Shown in pieces: positions 51,601 to 61,201 of a stretch of 64,000 nt of DNA. Source of the DNA: Whalleya microplaca (Eukaryota > Ascomycota > Sordariomycetes > Xylariales > Xylariaceae); the NCBI GenBank assembly GCA_022497155.1, contig MU385713.1:558001-622000 (forward strand), given 5' to 3'. A model generated the notes under the pieces. It was not told the DNA's origin, did no database searches, and was given only the letters and a program-made list of their open reading frames with translations. Each line of letters starts with the position of its first letter. Within the stretch, counting starts at the first letter, position 1. Position numbers and translations under genes: made by a program.

Positions 51601-53428
51601 GTTTATCTAATGTCGATTTTTATAAAGATTTTAGCTTTTTTAAAACGGGATAAAGTTTTTTCGATTAATAGAAAAAGGTGTCGATTTTTTTTAGTAATTA
51701 TATTTAAGCGCCGGTAATCGATATAAAATCGGAGCTTTTTATTAAGCTTAAGGGCAAAAAAAACTAATATAGCTTACGGGATATTATTAAATTTAATAAA
51801 GCTTTTCCGTAAATTCTCTATTAAATATTTTTTATACGCTTTTAATTTCTTAAAAAATATTTTATATAATAAATTATAATTTAAATCTTTTAATCGGGTA
51901 TTATTTTCTAGGTTAATCTAATAATTAATTAAATAATTTAACGCGAGTTTATCGGATCGAATTTTGCTAAAAATGTCGAAATATTTACGGTAGTATTCTA
52001 GCATAACTTTTTATATTTTCCGGTGTAACTTTTCGGTATCTTTATTTAGTAAATATAGTTCGCGTTTTTTCGCCTAAATAAACTTACTTATTTTATAAAT
52101 ATTAGTTTTATATACGGTTAGCTTAAATAATTTAACTATATATAAGAATATATTATTATTTACGACTATTATATTAATATATTCTTTATATTAAGTAATG
52201 TTTTTACGTAAGCGATAAAGGCCTTTTTAGTTTTGTAATTATTTTTTAGCGGGCTACGCGCGGCAGCGCCTATCGGACTTTAGTATATTAACTTTTAGCG
52301 TATCCTTTAATCGGGATTAGGCTAGCGCTTATAAGACTAAGGCTTGGGGCCGCATATTTGGAGATATTTTTTTATTTCTTATATCGGGAGGTCGCTATAA
52401 TATACGATATTTATAGCGTATAAAAAAATATATATCGATATAGTTCTCGTTATCCCTGGGGGCGGAATTATCGCGTAATTGTAATAATATAATTTCGGCT
52501 TCCAATTTAAATATATATCGTAATATATACGTTTTTTTAGCGTTTTTTTAGGTATCTAAAAGTATTTTCCCTAATAGTAATAAAATAAAATACTTATCGG
52601 GAACTTCCTCTATTTTTACCGGCTTTAATAAATAACTGGGTTTTTTTAAAAGTGCTTTTAATAAGCGGACCTTTTTTCCTTTCTTTTCTGCCATTTATCG
52701 CTAATCTTCTTTATATAATAACTACTTACGGCGATTTATATCCTTTTAAAATTTAAGGTTACAAACTAAAAAACTAGTTTCGTTTATCCGTATATCTATA
52801 TAAAAAGAAATATCGGGTTTTTATTTATTTAGGAATAGCAATTTCCGATTAGCTATATCGATTAATAATTTATAAATTTTAAAGAATTTTCGGCCTAAAA
52901 TTATTTTATATTTTATATTAATAACTAAAATAAAGACGTATTTTATTTTACGTTTTTAAATTTAAAGATTTAATATTAAGGCTATATTTACTAATTAAGT
53001 AGCTTTATTATTATACCCGCCTATTAATCCGGGCATAAAGTCGGTAATAACTTTAGGTTATAAATATTTTATTACTTTTTTAACAAATAGGATATTTATA
53101 AAAATATAGCTATTAGCTCCGGTATTTTTTAAAGCATTATATATAGTTAAAAATAATCTATTAAGCTTAAAAATATATATAATATATAAAGCTTTTCTTC
53201 CGAAATAACGTAAAAAGAAATTAAAGGGTATTACTTCCGCTAACTTTTATATATTATAAAAGATTTTATTTTTTAAAAAAGGTTTAAAGTTTTTTAGGGT
53301 TAATTTTTTAGTTCTTTTTTTATAAGTAACTTTTTTTTATTAAATTTCGCGATAGAAAAATACTTTTTTAAAATAATATTAATACATGCCTGCTTATTAA
53401 CTATACCGGAACGTAAAGCGTTTAATAA

Positions 53429-53470
53429 ATAATTATATACATTATAGCTTTATTATTTATAGCTAAAACA
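53429..53470 (-). pseudogene. Mutated gag zinc knuckle of element H
   Basis: Reads C-F-S-Y-K-*-*-S-Y-N-V-Y-N-Y: CX2CX4HX4C spacing with the first Cys intact and the other ligands changed to Tyr; CAA codons have become stops. Confidence 0.7.
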
Positions 53471-55204
53471 GCGGTTTTCCGTAATTAAGTAGGTTATTTT
53501 CTCCCGTATTAGGTTATATTATTAAAAAACTAATAATCGCGGGCTTTAATTCTAGCTACCTTATCCGGTATTTCCGCCTTTTTTTCTTCTACTTTTATCA
53601 CGACTATTACGGTTATTATTATCGGTTCGGGGGCTTCCGGTAGCAAGAAAAACTACCTTTGCTTTATTACGAGAGCCTTATAAATACGTTAAAGCAATGT
53701 TTAATTTATAGCGAATAAAGGCATTAAAATCTACCGACAGATTGTTATAAATAATTACTATAGCAATTTATATATTAGTATTAAGCTTGCATTTAAACTC
53801 CGCCTTTTATTTATTTTTAGGCTTATAAATTTATTCCGCTAGTCGTATAAACTTATTTTTAAATTTCTTATAATCGGGTACTTTAGTTATATTTAAGGTA
53901 TAATATTTATTAATAACCTTTTTTTTTATTATAATTGTAATATTTCTTTTAAAGATAGGACATTAGTTACGTGAAGTTAGCGATATAGTCCGGGTAGGAA
54001 TTTTTTAAAAAAAGTTATAAATTTTTTAATATATTACTATTTAGGCGACTTTTTATATACGTTATATATGCTTTATTACTTTTAAAGTAATTAGTATTTA
54101 TTTTTAATTTATTAGTAACTTATCGGTACTAGATTTCGAAGGATACTTTATCTTATTTTATATCGTTATAAAAAATAAGTGCTAATTTAATTTTTATATT
54201 GCGGCAAATATTTCTTTTTAATACTATAAATTAGTTTATAATACTGCCTAAGGTTTAGTTACGCTAGTTACGCGGGATAATAAAGTTATATATTAAAATA
54301 AAAGCTGCTATAATATTTATGCGGGTTTATAATTCTATTAAAATAGCCTATAAGTTATACACTTTCCGGTTACGTTCTTTTAAAATAGCTAATATATCTT
54401 ATAACTCCGTATCGGCTTTTTATAATTCCTTTATATTAGCTTAATTTATACAACCGAAATAGTAAATTTAATTAGCGGCAATTTCCAAATTATTATTTAG
54501 GCCTAATGCGATAACGTATAGCTACCTTACTTACTTTTTAAAAATAACTATTAGCAGGGTTTTAAGCTTTATTTCGCGAAATATAGCGGTTAGGTCCTTT
54601 ACGGCGTATTTAACAAAATTATCCTTTGCTATTAATTTATTATAACTTAACTAAGCATACTTGCTATTTTCCGTTATCGAGAAGAAAAGTATATATAATT
54701 CTTTTATACGGGCACTCTATAAAGCTATATATCCGTTAAGCTTTTTTTATAAATTTATAGTTACCTTACCGGAGGTTTTTTAATAACAAATTCGCAAGAT
54801 TTCGTTATTAAGGTTTAATTTTTAATAATCTATATACGTAGGTTTTTTTTTTACAAAAAGTTCTTTTTTACCCTTATCCTCCTTCTCTTTTTATTAAGAA
54901 GTAATTTTTTCGGGCGGCTAAAAATATTCGGTTATAATTAAAAATTATCGATAATAAGGCATTTTCGGGACTTTATCGGCTTTTGCCTAAAGTCGATTTA
55001 GGTTATTTAGGTTAAATTTAACTTCTTTTTTAGCTATATCTTTAGTAGCTTAACGCTCGGCGAAACGCGTTTCGCGATCTTTAATTCGGATTAATATTAT
55101 TACTTAATATCGTTTTAGGTTTAAGGTCTTACGCTTAATTATACGCGTACCTTTATTAGGATATTATAAGGCCTTTTTAGGCAATAAAGTAATATTGATA
55201 ATTA

Positions 55205-55442
55205 TATTACGGGATATATACTTACGAAAAATAAAGCTTAAAATCTGGCTATATTATTAGTAAAATTATTAATATAAGAAAAAAAAAAAGAGGAAGCAAG
55301 CCTAACAAGGCCTGCTAGAAATTATTATATACGCAAGGTGGGGTAGCTTAGTTATTCAGGTAATTGCAGCGTTTACGTACCCTACCTAATCCTGATTTCA
55401 ATCCTAATCCTAATCCTGACTAGTCTTAATTCGGCCGTAACA
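55205..55442 (-). repeat. 5' LTR of element H
   Basis: Direct repeat of 48366-48606. On the - strand it begins TGTTACGGCCGAATTAAG. Less mutated than the 3' LTR. Confidence 0.8.
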
Positions 55443-55931
55443 TATATTACCTTACGTATATATATTATCTTTTAGTATAGTTACTCCTTACTTGTTATAT
55501 TATCTTTACGGCATTAATATACATATTATTTTTATAACTATTTTTAAACATTAATTAATATATGTATTATCCTTTAATATAATAACCAGCATCGATATAT
55601 ATTGTCCTTACGATATATTACCGCTTCTCTCGTTTCGACAAATATATATAACACTAATATTAACTAAGAGGCTATTAATTTTTTCTTTTGTTAATTTCTT
55701 TTATTACGTTAAAGAGAGAGAGAGGGAAAGGTAATAGCTATAGCTTTAAATAAAATCAAAATTAAGGAGAGTTTTTTCTTTTATTATATTAAGAGAGAGA
55801 GAGATCGACAGGTCGTCGATCATTTTGTGAGGGGGCAGTTATTAAGCCTAGCTATAGCTATATTATATAAGTCTTTTCGAGACTTATCATTAATTAATAA
55901 AACAAGCTTTATTATATTCACAGGTCTCACA
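55443..55931 (+). mobile_element. Ty3/Gypsy element J, right part with 3' LTR
   Basis: Continuation of element J beyond the insertion of H. It includes two GA-rich stretches (AGAGAGAGAG near 55715 and 55793) and the polypurine tract GTGAGGGGGCAG (55827-55838), followed by the 92-bp 3' LTR at 55840-55931. The flanks of J read TACAT on the left and AACAT on the right, a near-perfect 5-bp duplication. Confidence 0.75.
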
Positions 55932-57489
55932 AACATTTATATTCCGGTAAATATTTAATAAATATTAATATAAGCTGTTATTTAATATAAAGTTTATTAT
56001 ATAGCTAAAAATAAAACTTATTATTAAAATAAATATTTTCCGGACTTAATTATTTTTATTTAAAATATATAATAAAAAGACCTTAAATATTGAATAATTT
56101 AATCCCGTATTATTATTAATTTAATTTAAAATATCTAATAAAGCTTAAGGCTTTATAATTTTATTCTTTTCGATTAATAAATTTATATACCTTAAAAAAG
56201 GTTTTTTTTAATTATAACTAATCGAATTATATTATAATAATAAGCTGATAAGCTATTTCGGATAAAAATAAACTTATTAGCTATTAGCCCGGAAGTTTTA
56301 CTAGGAAAATTTATAATAAAACATTCGAGACTATATATAAAATTACGAGATTTATTTCGGATTTAAGGCGAAATATTAACTTTTTTATTTATAATATTTA
56401 TTTATTTAAACGCTATTTAACTAGCCTAACTATTTTATAAATCAATCGAGTGTTAATTTAACGCTTTTATAAATATTATATTAAATAAGGGACTTATTTT
56501 TATAAATAAGTTTTAGTTTAAATTTTATTACTATAATAAAATAAAATCACGATTTTTAATAGCGTTTTACGCTTAAACCGATAAATAAACGGAATAAATA
56601 AATTAAACATTAAAAACATATTTACGAAATTTTATTAACACTTAATAAATAACGTAATTAAAGTTATTACTTTATGTTATATTTACTATAAATTTTATTT
56701 ATAATCGGATAACCGGAAAGGCGCTTTTTAAAGTTTTATATAAATATCTTCCCGAATTTCGCATTTTTATATTAAAATCTCTTATTATAAAATAGGTCCC
56801 CGGGGTATATACCCGACTAAAACGTCTGAAATAATTCCGAAAAAATTTCAAAAATTATTAAACAAACGCTAACAAATTATACGCAAAATATTATAATAAT
56901 AAATATATTTTTCTAATTTTATATATTAATTAAATAGTTAGGCTTTTGATTAAAAATTTACGACTAAAATATTTTAAACTTGCTTTAAAATTTATCGGAC
57001 TTTTTAAAGTTATCGCAAAAATCGGCTTTTAAATTTACCGGCTCGCTTTATTTATAAAATATAATCAAATTTATAACGTATTCTTTATATAATTTCCAAA
57101 ATTATAAAAAATTAAATTATTTGACCCTTTATTTATACTTAATTTAAAAACAATAAGAAATAAATAATTAAAAATATAATTAACTATTAGGTATATTAAG
57201 AAGAAATATATTACGAAATAAAATAAAATAAATAGCTTATTAAATATAATTAATAAATAATAGCCGAAAATATAACTAACGTTTAAAATAATATTATAAA
57301 ATATAAGCGAAAATTAAAAAAATTAAAAAAACGAAAAACTTAATAATAATATAATAAACTATAAAATAATTAATAACTAACATTAAGTATTATAATTTTT
57401 AAACGTTAAAATAAAATAGCTATAAAAAAGTACCGAAAATTAAAAAAAACGAACCGAATATATTTTTTCGGACAATTAAATAAACTATT
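55932..57489 (+). mobile_element. Ty3/Gypsy element I, right part (integrase)
   Basis: Continues the pol frame of element I after J. A decayed T-D-G-x-x-E-R integrase signature is at 56581-56601, where each changed codon is one or two RIP transitions away. Reverse transcriptase and RNase H lie before the J insertion and integrase after it, which is the Ty3 order and supports the split-element reading. It ends at the D repeat. Confidence 0.65.
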
Positions 57490-57653
57490 TAATACGGGGC
57501 CCTACGGGCCCCTATCCCTTAGGACTAGCTTAGCTTAGATAAGATAAGGTAGATAAGAAAGATAAGAGATCCTAAGCATTTAGGGTGCAGCTCCGCTGTA
57601 ACCTAAATGCTGGATCTCTATTTTTTGTATAATATATTACTCCACCCCATACA
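57490..57653 (-). repeat. 164-bp solo-LTR-like repeat D, second copy
   Basis: Same length as 34452-34615; keeps GGGGCCCTACGGGCCCC, CTAAGCATTTAGG and CCACCCCATACA. It stands out as GC-rich in its surroundings. No clear target duplication. Confidence 0.65.
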
Positions 57654-58732
57654 TTTCGTATTACTACTAATAAATAAAATAAAATTCTATATTAATATAA
57701 AAAATAAAAAAATAGTTATTATATATAATATTTTAAAATTCGAACTTAAAAATAAACAAGCTATATAATTTAAAATAATAAGGGCCTTAAAACCGATAAA
57801 TAAAAATAAAAACCGAAAAACGACAATATAAAAAAAGCGGCTATTATAAATAATATTTTAAAAATCGAACTTAAAAATAAGCGGACTAAATAATTACTAA
57901 TAGTATTAAATAAAAAATAATAATTTTATTAATATTATTAAGATTTAAATTTAAATTTTTAAAATCGATTATTTTATACTTTACTAATTAAATTATAATA
58001 TAATATTCCCGAAAAAAACCCGAAACCGGGCTAATAATTTAATTAAAAACTAAAAATTCCTATTTTAACTTATTTAAAAATATAACTTAAAGGCGGTTAA
58101 AATATATTGCTATAAAAACTAAACGTACGTTTTTTATAAACGCTTAAATAGCAATAATGTATATAGTAAGACCGCGATTTTTTATATTAAAATAAAATTT
58201 ATTTATACCGGCATAAGTTTAGCGCTAATTAAAAAATTGGAAAATTATTAAAAACAGCCTCGAAAAAAAGCAATTAAATAAATATAAAACTTATAACCCC
58301 GTATTTAAAAAAATAAAAAACTATATAAGTAATAGTTTTACGTTTAAAAATAAATAATTAATATTAATAACGGGAATTTTATAAATTATTAATAATATTA
58401 TTAAAAAAAACTAAAAATATTATTTAAAATTAACTTTTTTATTTTTATTACAACTAATTAAATTATATTTTACTCGGTAGATTTAAAATAAGGCGTTTTA
58501 TATTTAAAAAGTCGGAATTAGGCCGAAATTAAATTAACTTACTAATTCTTTCTTATAATATATATAATAAAGCTATATTTTTAACGGCATTATTATTTAT
58601 ATTTATTTAATATTTTTAAGCTAAAATAAATTAAATAATAAAATTATTAAAGCGTTTTTAATCGAATATTATTAAGCTAAAATTTAATTAACTAATTTAA
58701 TTACGAAAATAATATAAACGGGAAATAAATAT
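57654..58732 (+). mobile_element. RIP-degraded sequence, gag-like, unassigned
   Basis: Contains a duplicated segment of about 60 bp (near 57,710 and 57,840: TATTATAAATAATATTTTAA..GAACTTAAAAATAA). A decayed long frame runs through it but I recognise no domain with confidence. Confidence 0.4.
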
Positions 58733-60273
58733 TGTCTTAAGATAAGGTGTTAAGGTAAATAAAAAGTGAAATATCAAGTTAAAAATAAGTGTATATAATA
58801 GCTGCTAAAACTATTTAATAAAGTAAATGTAAGGGAAAAGGTTAGCTAAATATAAGTATATAATTTACTATAAAATGCCTTATGGATATTTTATAAAGTG
58901 CTTTATAATGTAACTTTAAGGGGCTTTTAATAGCTTTTAAGCTACTATTAATACCCGTAATCCCCTGCCTTATAATATCTCTCCCTGATTTTTTAGCTAG
59001 CTTTCACGTAGCTAAAAAATCAAAAAATAAAATAAAATAAAAGCACGCTTTACACTTAAATGCCTAACTTTTAGATTTGGGAAAAAAAAATTTCACTTTA
59101 AGGACTTTAAAGTAAATCAGCTAATTTAATAGCTTATAATAAGTCAGATAGCTATAGCTATTAATAATAGCAGTAGTAAGTTAAGTAATAATAAGTCAGC
59201 TAGCTATAGCTATTAGTAGTAATAGCAGCAGTAATAGCAGATTAACAGTAAGTTAAATAATAACAAGTTAGCTAGATATAGCTAGCCATAGCTTTTAATA
59301 AATTAAATAGCTATAGTTATTAATAGTAGTAATAGTAGTAATAGTAGCAATAAGTTAAATTAAATAACCTCTTTATAAGCCTCCCTAATAGCTAATAATA
59401 AGTGATAGTAAGTTAGCTAGTTATAGCTATTAGTAGCAGTAGCGGCAATAATAGCAGCAGCAGTAGCCTCTTTTATTGCTAAAAATAACATTTAAGTAAT
59501 AAAATATATTAGTGTATATAAAAGTATTATCCGATATCATTATTTATATAAATTATATACGTATTAATAGCTGGCTATATTTAGCTATATATTAAATATA
59601 ATTAGCTTATTATTATTGCCTATATAAAATAAACAGGTTTATATATAAAAATATATAACTTAATATCTCTTATATTATCGCGTTTTGTATTTCTAATATA
59701 TATAAAAAAAATTCGTAAATTATAAGTAATAAATAACGTAAATATAATATATAAATAAAAATAGCTAGCTATCGATTATATAGCTAAGTTCGATTTATAT
59801 AAAAAACAAGTAGCTATTAAATAAAATAAAATAATTTATATGCGATATATTAAATAAAGATAAAGTAAGTTTAATAATATATACTTTAAGTAGTTATTAT
59901 TAATAAATTTTATGCTTTTATAACGTATAATATAAAAAGACTATTTTACTCGATTAATTAAAAGGCAAAAAAGTCGAGGCTTATCCGGGGGAGCTAAATG
60001 TTTTAAAACAAGGTGTCGGGGTAAATAAAAAATGAAATATTAAGTTAAAAATAAGTGTATATAATAGCTGCTAGAGCTATTTAATTAAATCTATGTAATT
60101 ATATGACTATTTAATAAGGTAAATGTGAGAGAAAAGGTCAGCTAAATATAAGTATATAATCCACTATAAAATGCCTTATAAATACCTTATAAAGTGCTTT
60201 ATAATGTGGCTTTAAGGGGCTTTTAGTGGCTCTTAAGCTGCTATTAATACCTGTAATCCCTTGTTTTATAATA
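58733..60273 (+). mobile_element. Non-coding terminal-repeat element, copy 3 (RIP-degraded)
   Basis: Terminal repeats 58733-58977 and 59999-60273 start TGTCTTAAGATA and TGTTTTAAAACA. The right end GTTTTATAATA equals GCCCTATAACA after C-to-T changes. ATAT flanks both sides (58729-58732, 60274-60277), again 4 bp. The interior matches 12758-13690 piece by piece: hairpin, A-run, AGC minisatellite, GCCTC..TTGCT segment and the unique part, all shifted toward T and A. Confidence 0.82.
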
Positions 60274-60966
60274 ATATATTAATAAATTTATATATATTAT
60301 AACCTTTGGAATATAATATATAAGTAAAAAATGTTAGATTAAAAAATTTACATTTGATTTTTAAAGGCTCGCTATTCCGTAATAAAAAATATATTAAGCT
60401 TTATTATAATAAAGCCGATATAAAAAGTTTAAAGCGATTTAATAACATATTATACGGCGGCTAAAAATGCGGTTATAAATTTAACGAATTTAATAATAAT
60501 AATAACGCTTTTTAAATTAAGGAATATCCCGGGCTATTTATAAAATAACGGTATTATTATAATATTAAACGGGCGTAATAAGCGGCTTTTTAAAAAAGCT
60601 AGCTCGACCGGTACTAGCTCGGCTAATATAGTTAATTTAATTAGCTTAGCTATTTTAACGTTTATTAGTACCGTTATTATTACTTATATCGGATATTTTA
60701 GTAAACGAGAAAATAAAAATAAAACTAACGAGATAATTTAGTAAATTTAATATAAAAAAACGCAAGAAAATAAAAAGTGTAAGAAATAAGTTAATAAAAT
60801 ATTAAATAATTTTTTTTAAAAAAGGGAGAAAAAAATTAATTAACTAATAGTTTTTAATAAATAAATTATAACGGTAAAATAAAAACTAAAATAACGATAA
60901 ATTAGCTACGGATTAAAGGAAATAGCTTATATAAATACGGTTTAATTATTATTATTATAAAATATT
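60274..60966. other. RIP-degraded sequence between elements
   Basis: Continues the sequence interrupted by copy 3. A decayed frame without recognisable motif. Confidence 0.4.
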
Positions 60967-61201
60967 TGTTACGGCCTGAAAGGAATGGAAGAGGCAAGGC
61001 TGCTTATTACCTAATTATTTATAAAAAATATTAAAGGTAAGAAAAGAAAGGAAGGGATTTTCTTTTATCAGCTATAGGTAGAAATAACTAGGGTATCCTA
61101 TTTAAAGTATATAAGCCTTTTGTTCCCTACCAACTTAACCTTAATAGTACGTATTACGTGTATAAGCTATATAGTTAAGCCACCTTAGCTACGCCGTTAC
61201 A
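60967..61201 (-). repeat. 3' LTR of element L, 235 bp, little mutated
   Basis: TGTTACGGCCTGAAAGG...CTACGCCGTTACA on the window strand; TG..CA ends with inverted TGTTACGGC/GCCGTTACA. On the - strand it is preceded by the polypurine tract AAGGGGGGGGTAA (61203-61216). Many CA/TG dinucleotides survive, unlike the surroundings. Confidence 0.75.

Larger units (their letters stand above)
48366..55442 (-). mobile_element. Complete but RIP-degraded Ty3/Gypsy element H, 7.08 kb
   Basis: Two direct LTRs, 48366-48606 (241 bp) and 55205-55442 (238 bp), are flanked by the 5-bp duplication TATAT (48361-48365 and 55443-55447). On the - strand: primer site after the 5' LTR (TAATTATCAATATT, RIP-altered TGG start), gag with a zinc knuckle at 53470-53429, reverse transcriptase with Y-I-N-D at 51428-51417 followed by IIIFSENEK and, further on, KFLGFII, then integrase, and a polypurine tract GACGGGAGGGTAA directly before the 3' LTR at 48607-48620. 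All frames carry many stops. It lies inside element J. Confidence 0.82.
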
